NCBI GenBank assembly: GCA_964016985.1
Contig: OZ024830.1
Location: 77,310,763 to 77,374,762, forward strand
Source: Anodontia alba
Taxonomy: Eukaryota; Mollusca; Bivalvia; Lucinida; Lucinidae
Direction: 5' to 3'
DNA: 64,000 nt
The position numbers were made by a program, and so were the translations under genes. Within the stretch, counting starts at the first letter, position 1. Every line of letters begins with the position of its first letter. Positions 36,201-49,100 of this stretch are shown here, one piece after another. Below the pieces are notes generated by a model. The model ran no database searches and had not been told where the DNA came from. It worked only from the letters and a program-made list of their open reading frames with translations.

Positions 36201-39200
36201 GCTGGGTAAAGTTTTCAGCAGACGACATATTGTAATAGTTTTCTTATTTTTTCCAGAAAACAGATTTTGACATTTTATGCAAGGTGTCTCCAGTGGAGAC
36301 AATTTGCATAAAATAATAAATCCTGTTTTTCGGGAAAAATAAGAAAAAAAACACATCACGAAAACATACCTATATAATTTGACCCCCTTAAACCCCACTT
36401 TTATATAGTAAAATTGGGGTTAACAGGGGTATATTTTTATTTCTCCTCAAACCATAGATTGTGGGTACTCGTTAGAACCGCCTCGGCGAGGCGGTTCTAA
36501 CGAGTACCCACAATCTATGCTTTGTGCAGAAATATGAAAAATATCTGAGCTATTTTTATCTGAAAATTTTCAGTTTTTGGAGATGAAATTTTCTATATAT
36601 TTGAATAGGCGTGTTTTCGTAATGAGAACCAATTCGACGTCCGCTGAATTAGCCTAAATAGTGGTACAGGTCAAATGCACAGTAAAGGACAGGATCAGAC
36701 TACGCATTCACGCGAATGCGCAGTCTTATCTGGCCTCCACTGTCCGCATATATCCTCAAGATCCATTTTCCCATGGCGCGGTTAAAATATATACAAATGT
36801 ATTACTTCATGTATTTCTGAAATAGCGTATCATCAGCCTTCATTCTGTAGATGAACTGGTCCCAGTCCGCAGGAAATAAATTCTGAAGACCATATTCAGC
36901 CTAAAAATAAAACAAATTATTGTACAAGTAAACTGATATCATATAACAGTTTATACACCAAGAAACAGTACATATAACATGTGTCGAGTAGGTATTTATT
37001 TCAACAAATATTCAGTTAAGCGGTGTTTTGAGTATTAAAGCTGAAGTTATATTTCTAAAACACATGATGTTTGCAAGCAAAAAATTATGAGTATGATCGT
37101 CCTTCACTCTGATCAAGTGGTTCCAGCTGGCAGGAAATAAATTCTGAAGACCATATTCTGCCTAAAGACAAACTAAAATATTTGCGCAAACAACATGACA
37201 TTACATAACGGTTTATGTTTCAACAAACAATACATATGACATGTCGAGTAGGTATTTTTAAAATCTCTTCAACTTCATTCTGCAGATGAACCGGTCACAG
37301 GCGGCAGGGAATAAATTCTGAAGATCATATTTAGCTTAAGGAGAATATAAAATCTTTGTGCAAGAAAAATTTCATCATCGCAGAACAGTTTATACATCAC
37401 GAAACTGTACATATAACAAGTGTCGAGTAGGTATTTTATTTTTTTTTAAATATTTAGTTTAGGTGCGTTAATAATGACTACCCATTCGAGCTGAAGAATC
37501 GTGCAAATTTGGTAGTACATGTCATAACGCCAACGTCCACTTCCATTTTCAACTTATATGAATTCAAATAAGGACACCTTTAAACTTCTACAACTGTACA
37601 AAGGAGACAGTTTTCTTCAAAACAATGGAAACATCACATACTCTAAGGAACCTACGCATCTGCATCATATCATCAAAATCATTGCGGCAAGGCACACGGA
37701 TACTCTTTAAAGAGAGGTCCCATTTAAAAGTTTTGCCTCTCCTACGAAAAGAAGTATACTCTAAAAGAAAAGCATTAGCTTCCTATGAGGGAACCATGCT
37801 GAAATACCATTACGTAAACACGCCTATTCAAATATATAGAAAATTTCACCTCTAAAAACTGAAAATTTTCAGATAAAAAACTCTGATATTTTTCGTATTT
37901 CTGCTCAATACATAGATTGTGGGTACTTGTTAGAACCGCCTCGGCGAAGCGGTTCTGACGAGTACCAACAATCTATGTTTTTGAGCAGAAATAAGAAGAA
38001 AATGTATACCCCTGTAAACCCCAGTTTTACTATATAAAAGTGAGGTTTAAGTGGGTCAACATTATATAGGCGTGTTTTCGTGATGCGGATTAAGATTGTC
38101 TCACCTTTGCACTATATTCAAACTGCCAATCAAGGCGTCCACTTATGTTTGCTTCTGTTAAGTTCAGGAAATAGTTGGTATAATCCTGGACTCTCTAGAA
38201 TGAAAAACAGAAACTTCTAGAAATCTATTTATCAATATATATCGCACCTCGGTGATATTAGCAAAAAAATCGTCAGAAAACACAGTAATCAGGATGACGT
38301 CAGACATTGTCTTGTTTGTTTGTTTGTGTTGAGGTTTTACGGCCCAGTCAACCCAATGGGATCATGTCGAGCGCGGTCAGTTTACCTAACCACACGTTTA
38401 CTGGACAGGCTTAGTCCTCTAAGCGGTTAACCAGTATTGTGCACATTCTTTCGCCAGACAACAGACATTGTCAATACGGACGCTAACAAGCAAAGACTGC
38501 CTATATATCGGTTTCTCTAATTGTGTTGTTTTGTTTTATAATGACATTAAAGGTTTTGTAACATATACATTTTGAGCTTTAGCACTTTTTAAGCTAAATC
38601 ATCAGAAGAAAATTAGTGATTTTTTCTTATTTTTCACAGAAAATAAGACCTGACATTTTATTCAAATTGTCTCCTTTGAAGGCAGTTTGAAGGAAATGTT
38701 GCCTTACTTTCTGTATCAAATAAAAATATTAAAATGTCGTAAAAGTTCTATTTATTTATACTCAGCAGGTGAAAGTTAAAGTTTTGCTGCTGATACGCAA
38801 AGGAACTATATTCTGAATAATGTATAAAGGAAGGAACCAGAAGTACAGATGAAGATGATACTTCAACTCATTTATGCCTAGCGTTTCATAATAAGGACTT
38901 TGGCAATAATGAGTTGACGCAGATCAGACGCCGCAGAATGCCGCGTCTGATCTGGATCTACACTGCATTAAATTCAGAAATTTCTACAAAACATGGCAAT
39001 AATAAAAACTAATCAGACACCCCTTATATTGGAAATTGACCGATCCGAAGAGTGAAGGTAGAAGAGTCCAGTCGGCATAAATGGGTTAAGGACACAGTGA
39101 ATAAAACAGCAAAAGCGTAATACACGTGTCGAGGAAGGGCCATAATCACAGAATATAACCTGTCACACCAAGAGAAGATTAAACAAACTATGATGGACAA

Positions 39201-42200
39201 CACACTCGTTACAAAACAACGAAATGCACAGCAACCAGCATGCCAGAGAGGACCCCATCCCCCTGCATAATAAAGAACTAGACATGTGTTTGGAAAACAC
39301 TATGCCCCCAACTATACGCTCGTCGATACAAAATGCCAATTGAAAATGGGCAAAGCTCTGACATAAGTAATCTAAAGTTCACCAAATTGAATCTGGTCAT
39401 CTATACATTGGTTCCAAACTGCTTGCAAAATTTCAGGAGCCTAACTCAAGTGGTTCCTTAGATTATTTTGCTTACAAGAAAAGCGTGGAATACGGATGAA
39501 CGGACGGATGAACAAGCCCAAAGCAACATGCCCTCCCAACTTCTTCGACGTTGGGGGCATAATTAAACAGGACAAAGCCCGAAGAAAGCCCCGTACAGAA
39601 CGAGCAGTCACAAGGTGCCACAAAGACCGACCAACCCCTTTAGAATGATCAGTGGAAAAAACTACCTAAGGTGGATAAATCGATTGCTCTGGCGTAAAAA
39701 ATTCACCATTGGCTCAAAAATTGAAAAACAAAAATACAAATAAAATTATTCCGCTGCAAAATTATTCCCAAACTCAATGAAAAAAGTATATTTGTTTGTT
39801 TGTGTTGCGGTTTTACGGCCCGGGCAATCCATCGGGATCATGTCGAGCGCGGTCAGTTAACCTAACCACACTTTTATTGGGCAAGCGGTTAACCAGTGTT
39901 GTGCACATTCTTTCGCCAGAAATTAGCAACTGTCCTTCTTGAATCAGCGGAAGGGAGAGAATGATCAATCTCCATGAAAGAATGTTGCCGACCCGGCTGG
40001 GGTCAAACTCGCAACCTCCTGATCACCAGTCGGAAGCGCATCCAACCGAGCCACTGAGGCCAGCCAAAAAATGCATGTAAATCAAATTAAATTACTGTGA
40101 TGAAACAAGGATAAGAGCTCATGGCAGTGACAGCCAGAGCTAAAGGGAACCACTATAAGAACAACGGAGGGCCCGAATAAAGAAATACATCCGTCCTCTT
40201 ATCTAAAGTGTAGGTCGGCACCGTTATACAGACTAAGACTTGACCCACTGAAGTGCTAATGTGTTAAAGACCTAAGCATAGCTATCAATGGGTAAAAATT
40301 AAGCATGCAATCTGTCGCAAAAACCTATGCTATATCCTATCATATTATAATGCATAATATTTTTTTTCAATTGTTCTAAAAACTATTTCCCCAAACAATT
40401 CTAAATTCTTAAACAAGGTCCCAGCTAGCATTCTACGTAAATCTACATCGGGCCGTCATCGGCCCGTCAGCTACCCTGACGGGCCGATGACGGCCCGATA
40501 TAGATTTACGTAGAATGCTGACTGGGGTCATACTAAAGCTCTGGTTCTGATCTTCCTTGCTGCAGAAGCATTTCAAGCTAGCTTTATTTTTATAAATCGA
40601 TTCAGACTGTCGGCGATGACACTTTGAAAAAAAGCTTTATGGAGTTAAAGATACTGGCAGCCTTGTGTAAGGAGTTTTAAGTCATGACTTTATTCTGAAT
40701 GCTAAAAACATGCGAGAAGATAATCTTTCAAAACGATAACGCTGAGATATCTATACTCATACGAGGTATAGCTCGATGACTATACACTTTCCGCGGGTGG
40801 GGATGGGGGAGTCAACCTGTCAAGATTGCCCTTGATTCCCTTCTGAAAAAGGACATACTTCAAGAGGTACGAGTTTGCTCCTAATATTCCCTTCTGGAAA
40901 GAGGTCTAGTCTAAAACGGGATGAATTTGCTTCCGCAGGTAGGTCCTTTTTCTGAAGGGGACTGGTGTGCATGAAAGAGAAACATAAGTCACAATACATG
41001 TTTACTATGTAAACAATGACACAAAATTTAACTAGTGTATCCCGTCCTCTTGAAGACAGTGTTGAGTAATTACATAATAACAGGTCAGTGGAACACATAT
41101 AATTGGGCCAGCGCACGACAAAACCTACAATTAGACCTGTGTAACCAGCAAAGACTCAGATCAGCCTGTACATCCATCCAGTATGGCAAGGGTTCTCATT
41201 TATCCCTCTTTGGATAGCCTGGAGGCTGTAGAAGGCACAAGCGATCAGCGAAGCCTCTGATCAGACTGCGCGAATGCACAGGCTGATCTGAGTCTTCACT
41301 GGTCGCACAAGTCTTATTGTAGGGTTTGTCGTGCGCTGGCTCATATACGTATATGAACACGTCCCTAGACTCCGGAAATATAATTATCAAATACTGCGTG
41401 CATTTGTTGCTAAGACTACAGAAGTCTGTGAACAAATAACAACGTCACAACTGACAACCAACAAGAGACGCAAATGATCTTTAACATTACGTGCGTACAA
41501 AAGAGCATTTATTTAGACTATGATTCAGGCTTTAAGGAGACTGAATACATCTGATATATTTTCAGCTAGTTTTTATAAGGGAGACAACTTTTGTGACGTC
41601 CTGTTTGCTTCGCTGCTCATCAAGCCCCTTCTGAAAAGGGGTCTACTCTAAAAGGAGCAAATTCCCTTCTTTTAGAGAATTCCCATTTTCAGAAAGGAGG
41701 CAAAAACACTTTTGTCAGAGTTGTCTTCCCTAAAAGTGATTCAAGTCCGCTTAACACAGTAAACAAATAGTTTTCAGCAGACAGCAGACGACCATCAGGA
41801 CAAATACGTAGAAAACTGCAGAAGAAAAATCGCCATGGAACGGTCAGTGCTCGGGACACAGGATATTGTCAGCCTTGGTTGCCAAAATTCCGGAAATTAA
41901 CCAGAAAATCAGAGTGAATTAATAGTAGGCTAAATAAAAGTGCTAGAAGCACACTTTTAAATCCGGCAATACAACATGCCCAAGTGCATCATTATACAAG
42001 TGGGTATCACGGTCGCAAACTATTATTGTAGCACTGCCGTGTCATTTTACTAACAAACTTAAACTATAAATATCTGCATTTAGAAAATGAAGTGGCAGTA
42101 ACGAATGTGACGAAATCATAATGTTTAAGAACTTCGAAATACAACGCCGTAGATGACACAGTCTTCTATTACAAAGGGAATTCTAAGTATTTGACTTTTT

Positions 42201-43151
42201 TTTTTTTTTTTTTTTTTTTTTGATGCCCTTTTGTATGAGTCCATATAATGTTTTGACTGTGGTTTTGGATTTGCCGGTACAACTACCCCCACAAACACAG
42301 TTTGCAAAGGGTATAAAAATTGATATGTAACAATTCCAACCTAGATCTTGTCAACATCAATGCATATGCAAAACCTGGTCGAATTCCATCACATTGTTCC
42401 CAAAACATTGAGCGGAAACAAAACTGACAATAACCAAGGGCCATAACTGTGTTGTATATTTGCGAAAAACCTGATGCGAAACAATCCTGGGCAAGATCTG
42501 GTGAATGTCAATGCATCAGCAAAATTTGCTCAAATCCCATCTATTCCTTCTCCAGATATTGAGCGGAAAAGAAATTCTGGCGATAATCGAGAGCCATTAC
42601 TGTGTTGTAAATTTGCGAAAATTGACCATAACAACACCAAACTAGATCTGGTTAAGGTCACTGTATATGCAAAATTTGATCAAATTCCATCAATTCTTTT
42701 ACAAGATATTGAGGGCAATAACAAAGGGCTATAACTGTGTTTTAAATTTGAGAAAATGGACGCGTAACAATCCCAACCTAGCTCTGGTTAAAGACAGGTA
42801 AAATGAGGTCAAAAATGGTACCACTCACTAATGATTTTATATCCTATACTTATGGTTTCTGCAAGGTACATCAAAGACATGTCCTAAAGAGGTGATTATG
42901 AATTACCAACAGGGTGTCATAAAAGAGGCCTCCTGAAGGGTAATCAATATTTTTGAGGGGATAACAGATAGTTTGGAAAATTGACTTATTTGGAGAACTG
43001 ATTAGAATGTTTTATTTATTAATTTGTTTCTTTCAAACATACAGTATTTATTTAATTTTTTTAGTTGTTTACTTAAGCGGCTTCTGAAGGGTAATAAATA
43101 TTCTGAAGAGATAAAACATAGTTTGGAAAATTAAAGGGTAGATACGCAAGT

Positions 43152-43188
<37 letters not shown>

Positions 43189-46100
43189 AAAAAAAGGTAA
43201 GAGTAAAGTCCAGGGAGTGCAAATTTATTTATTTCATTGTTAAAATATTGATTTAGTATTTTTTTTAATTTTATTATTTAAGTTGCATTCTGAAGGTTTA
43301 TAAATATTTTTGAGGATAACAACTATTTTTGAAAAAAAAAGAAAAACAAGAGGCCCACGGGCCACGGGTCGCTCACCTGAGTGACATAGCCACTGCAGAT
43401 ATGCAGATGTTATGCAACATTTTTCCAATCCTGTCATCGCAACTAATGAAAAGATCATTCTAATTTTGAAGAAGAATATTATATATGGCATGACAGTCAA
43501 TGGAGCGTGATCATTTGAACAAACTCTCAATTACATTTCAACAGTAGGATCAATGTAAAAGTTGGTGGCAATTGCCTAAGTGTTTTCCGAAGAATCATGA
43601 TTTTATACATGTAAACAGCACAGACAGTGGCAGGAAAATATAATGGATTTCCAATCAGAATGATTTTAGCTACTGTTGATCTACAAGTTACCTCGATACT
43701 TCCAATGAACTTTGAGTCAACTGCCCTTTCTGTTCAGGAGAAAAAGTTCAAAACAGATTCTCAAGATGGCCGCTATAGCCGCAATTTGGGATTTCCTATC
43801 GCAATGATTTGAGCTATTTTTTATCTACAAGTCACCCCGATGCTTCCTACCAAGTTTCGAGTCAATTGGCCTTTCAGTTCAGAAGAAGAAGGGTAAAATA
43901 GATTTTCAAGATGGCTGCCATCATGGATTTCCGATCGGAACGATTTTAGCTATTTTTATATCAACAAGTCATCCTGATGCTTCCTACGAATTTTCGAATC
44001 AACTGGCCCTTTGGTTCAGGAAAATAAGCAAAAAAAAAAGAGTTTCAAGATGGCCGCCATGACGGCCATCTTGGATTTCCGATCCAAACAATTTAAGCTA
44101 TTTTAGCAATACAAGTCACCGGAATGCTTCCAACCAAGTTTCAAGTCAAACGGCCGTTCAGTTCAGGAAAGGAAGCGTAAAATAGATTTTCAAGATGGCC
44201 GTCATGGCAGCCATCTTGGATTTCTGATAGGGATGATTTTAGTTATTTTTGATCTACAGGTCACCCTGATGCTTCCTACCTAGTTTAAAGTTAATAAGCC
44301 TTTTGATTAAGAAGAAGAAGTGAAAAAAAGATTTTCAAGATGGCCATCATGGCGGCCATGTTGGATTTCCAATCGAACCGATTTTAGCCATTTTTAATCT
44401 ATAAGTCACCTCGATGCTTCCTACCAAGTTTCAAGTCAATTGGCTTTTGGGTTTAGGAGAAGAAGTGAAAAAAAGATTTTCAAGATGGCCACCATGGCGG
44501 CCATCTTGGATTTCCGATCAGCATGATTTTAGCTATTTTTGATCTACAAGTTACCCTGATGCTTCTGACCAAGTTTGGAGTCAGTTGGCATTTTGGTTCA
44601 GGAGAAGAAGCAAACAATAGATTTTCAAGATGGCGGCCATGGCGGCCATCTTGGATTTCGGATTGGAAAGATTTTAGCTATTTTTGATCAATAATGCGAC
44701 ACCAATGCTTCTTACCAAGTTTCAAGTCAATTGGCATTTGGGGTTAGGAGAAGAAGTGACAAATAGATTTTCAAGATGGCTGCCATAGCGGCCATTTTGG
44801 ATTTACGACCGACACGATATTAGCCATTTTTGATCTACAAGTCACCCAGATGCTTCCTAGCAAGTTTGGCGTCAATTGGCCTTTCAGTTCAGGAGAGGAG
44901 GCAAAAAATAGATTTTCAAGATGGCTGCCATGGCGGCCTTCTTGGATTTCCTATCAAACGATTTTAGCTATTTTGATCTGTAAGTCACCCCAATGATTCC
45001 TACCATGTTTGGAGACAATTGGCCTTTGGGTTTAGGAGAAGAAGCGAAAAAAAGATTTTCAAGATGGCTGCCATGATGGCCATCTTGGATTTCCGATCGG
45101 CACAATTTTAGCTATTTTTGATCTACAAGTCACCCTGATACTTCCTAGCAAGTTTGGAGTCAATTGGCCTTTCAGTTCAGGAGAAGAAGCAAAAAATAGA
45201 TTTTCAAGATGGCTGCCATGGCGACCATCCTGGATTTCCGGTCGGCACGATTTTAGCTATTTTTTATCTACAAGTCACCCCGATGCTTCCTAGCAAGTTT
45301 GGAGTCAATTGGCCTTTTGGTTCAGGAGAAGAAGCGAAAAATAGATTTTCAAGATGGCGGCCATGGTGGCCATCTTGGATTTCCGATCGGAACGATTTTA
45401 TCTATTTTTGATCTACAGGTCGCCCCGATGCTTCCTACCAAGTATCAAGTCAATTGGCCCAGGGGTGTAAGAGGAGTAGGCTTTTAAAGCAATTGTTGAC
45501 GCCGCACGACGCACGACGGACGACGGACATTGACTGACCACAATGGCTCACCATGAGCACCTCGTGCTCAGGTGAGCTAAAAAAGATTTCAAGGGTTCTA
45601 AATATTTTTAAGGATACCAAATAGTTTGTGCCTAGTGAAGATTCGACCAGCCTGCACATCCACAGTCTACTTAGTCTTTTTATCAGCTGTGCAGTCCAGT
45701 GTGACTCTCCGCTCAGGTAACTTTGAAGGACAAATGCTGTTCGCCGGCTCATATGATATTACCTACAGAACAGCTTAATAAGTTAATACTAAATTCCCCA
45801 ATATTACAATCCCTCTATTGAACTTCTACCCGTTTATCTTTCGTTGCCAGAATATCAGGTTTTATTGCAACCAGAGATAAGACTAATGACCAAGACTCAT
45901 CAGATTTTTATGTCTTTAATCACTGCATATGCAAACTTTGTTCAACTTCCATTGATTGGTTTACAAGATATTGACTTTAACTTAAAGGCCATGACTGTGT
46001 TGTAAATTTGCCAGAATGGACGCGTAACAATTCCAACCTGGCTCTGGTTAAGGGCAATGCATATGCAATTTTTGATCAAATTCCATCCATTGGTTCACAT

Positions 46101-49100
46101 GATATTAAGCGGAAACGAAATTTTGACAAGAACTTAGGACCATAACTGTCTTGTAAATTTGCGAAAATTGACGCATAACTATCCCAACCTAGATCTGGTT
46201 AAGATTAATCCTTATGCATAATTTGATCAAATTCCATCTATTTCTTCACAAAATATTGAGCAGAAACAAAAATTTGATGTTAACCAAGGGCCATAACTGT
46301 GTTGTATATTTGCGAAAGTTGACGCGTAAGAATCGTAACCTAGATCTGGTTAAGGTCAATGCATAAGCATTATTTGATCAAATTCTATCAATTCGTTCTC
46401 AAGATATTGAGCGGAAACGAACTCGGAATGACAGAATCATTGAACTTGAAAGCAGTATACCGCACCCGCCCCACTCCCCCCATCGGCAAAACTTCGTATG
46501 CGCAGGGTATAAATATGTCTTCAAACCTATGTTTTAAGTTTTCAAACAGGTTCGAATTTTCAAAGCCCTGGTTTGAAAACAAAACTGCACAATAATTCTT
46601 TAAGACAAAGTTTGAACTTTCAAACCAAAGCTTACAGTTATTTAACCTAGAAAGCATTTTTTTTAAAGCCAAATATACACAAATGTTTAAACTACGGTTT
46701 TAATTTTAATCGTTTGAAGGTTTGTTTAATAATCATAAGTTAAAACCTAGCTTTCAAAATTTCCAAACATACATTTAAAACATAATCTCTTTTACTTTCA
46801 TTATTGTGAATATAGCACAAATTATGGCATAGTTTTAAATTTCAATACATGAAAAAATTTAAACTGAGGTTATTGTGCAAACAGCCTTTAACGCTTAGCA
46901 CTCTAGGTAAAATTTTCAGCAGACGACATTTTGAAATATTTTTCTTATTTTTCGCAGGAAACAGGATATGACATTTCATGCAAATTGTCTCCTAAGGAGA
47001 CAATTTGCATGAAATGTCAAATCCTGTTTTCTGGGAAAAATAAGAAAAATATCATCAATTTGTCGTCTGCTGAGAATGCCCAGAGAGTGGTTAAGGTTAA
47101 AACCATGGTTTCAACTTACAAATATCCCATTTATCTAAGGATTACATTAACATACCCATGAGCTATTATGATAATTTCCATCTATTTCGTATATCCGAAA
47201 TCCAGGATTAAGTTGGCTATAAGTTGTCACACTTCCAGGAATATACAATACACTGAGAGGGCGCATGAATGTGATGTCATCATAAAACATTTCGTAGAAA
47301 CTGGAATGAGCATGTCCAAAGAATTGTTCGACGATTGTACTCTCATACCTATAATAATAATAAAATAAATTACGTTAGATACGGTTTAGATTAACGACCA
47401 TTAAATGGATTTCGTGTTTGTGTACTGAAGACTCTGACTAGTCGTTGACTTATCGAGGAGTTCGCGGTATTATGAGTAACTAAATACACATGTTTTGTAA
47501 CATAAAACAATTTATTATTGAACTCGAATCCCTGTTACTCTACTTCGAAATACAGTCCAACACCTATGGCTCAAACATCTTTGGGACCATGGAAATTAGT
47601 TCTGGACATGAGTAGTTCGAGCCACTGAAAATAAATCAAAGCGTCAGGTCAGGACGCAAATGGGGATAATTTTTGCATGTCTTTTCGACCTTCAATAAAA
47701 TAACGTTAGGATAAGTGTACTAATTAGAATCGGACGCCATGTGGTTCGGCGTCCGATCTGGCTTTACACTAGCTGCTCAGTCCTATCTGTTTGAATATAT
47801 AGGAAAATTACGGTAGGCCTAAAATAAACAAAACACCACTTATCGGTTGCTTCCTTGCACACTAAACCCTTTGGAAACTGATCTACTCTAAAATCAAAGA
47901 ATTTGCTGCTAAGGCGAAAAAATTCTTTCCTTTTAGAGAAGTCTGAAACCTCCCTTGAAAATATGTCAATTAACTCATTTCCCCTTAACTTACCGACTGA
48001 CGATCTTATAGTAATTCCAGCTGAATGGTCTGAAACAACTGCCTCCACCCGGATACACATGACCTATAATATGAACCTGTAATTGAAAAATTAATTATTG
48101 ACATTATTACAATAGCAGCGTGTTCTGACTCTTCATATCACGTAGAGTAATGTACCCAGATCATAAAATTACACGTTTCCTTGTGATCCAGAGATATAGA
48201 TATGGTAACAGCCACAAGCCGTGATACAGGACCTTATATTACGTCAGTATACAGTCGAACCTCAATAGCTCGAACACCGATGGCTCGTTTCCCATGACTA
48301 ATTCGAACTCGTTTCTGTGTCCCTACGAAATTCTTCCGATACTCGAAGCTCAAGAAAACAAATAAGTAGGGAAATTTCCTTATTTTACCATGAAATAGAA
48401 TGTTGTGTGTACGCATTAGAATCGCCTCGTCAAGGCGATTCCAAATTGTACACTCAACATACAATTATTGAGTAGAAAATCGAAAAACATTCCTAAATTA
48501 TAGCTATTGGTTACCTGACTTGGCACCCTGATTAACCCGTCTCGAACCATTTTCCATGGTCCCAAAGATGTTCGAGCCATTGAAGTTCGACTGTAGTTTG
48601 TTTGACTTGCAGTTTTATGGTCCAGTCAGCACTTAATGGAATGTCCAGCCTGTCAATTAACCTACTGGTACTTTTCCTGGGCAGACTTAGTCCACTAAGC
48701 GGTTAACTAGTTCTTTGATCACACATGTTTGCCAGTAACTTACAACTGCCATACTTGAATCAGCTGAAGGGAAGAATGACCGTGGAAATAAGTTCATGAT
48801 CAATCAGATAATTACGCTAAAATGATATTCACTCTAGCAGCAGAAGTCATTTATTTTTTATTTATATACATGGTCATTAGCTGCTGTGGCAATATTGAGA
48901 ATGATTAAAAAATGTTGGAGAAATGGTTGACATAACGTTTAGGACAAACACACACACGAACATACACACAAACCATTGCATGCAAGCAGAACGGATTGGC
49001 GAATTAGGATCATTTCTTAGTCTTTTCCGCCTACTTTGGGTAACATGGGTCGGGCCTTTCCGGTCCCTGTATGTATATATGGAATAGCACTAGTAAAATG

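Larger units (their letters stand above)
36830..37450. repeat. Three tandem ~200-bp units holding the penultimate exon
   Basis: Units at about 36830-37010, 37095-37260 and 37263-37450 each hold the exon plus upstream intron with the shared words acagtttata and gtcgagtaggtat. Spacing is roughly 200-240 bp. This shows that the exon multiplied as an exon-plus-intron block. Confidence 0.8.
39090..40210. repeat. Unclassified interspersed repeat with two insertions
   Basis: Same family as 19390-19930 (gaccgaccaacccctttaga, acaaggataagagctcatgg). Interrupted by an ATGCCCCCAAC element (39290-39562) and a SINE (39790-40066). Confidence 0.6.
42320..46435. repeat. Composite repeat with 130-145-bp units, split by tandem-core element 1
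   Basis: Left block 42320-42790 and right block 45930-46435 hold tandem units (gtaacaatcccaacctagat, tgatcaaattccatcaattc, gggccataactgtgttgtaa). The middle parts 42790-43345 and 45583-45930 belong to the same element, because they reappear in order at 56425-56785. This was one element before the insertion at 43348-45582. Confidence 0.72.

Noticed and set aside
45154..45487. Periodic plus-strand ORFs ([13 protein letters not shown] type)
   Set aside because: Read-through of the tandem core of a transposable element, with frame and length varying between units.
46388..46672. ORF with repeated FE/NS motifs
   Set aside because: Arises from tttgaa-rich low-complexity DNA, with no conserved pattern.
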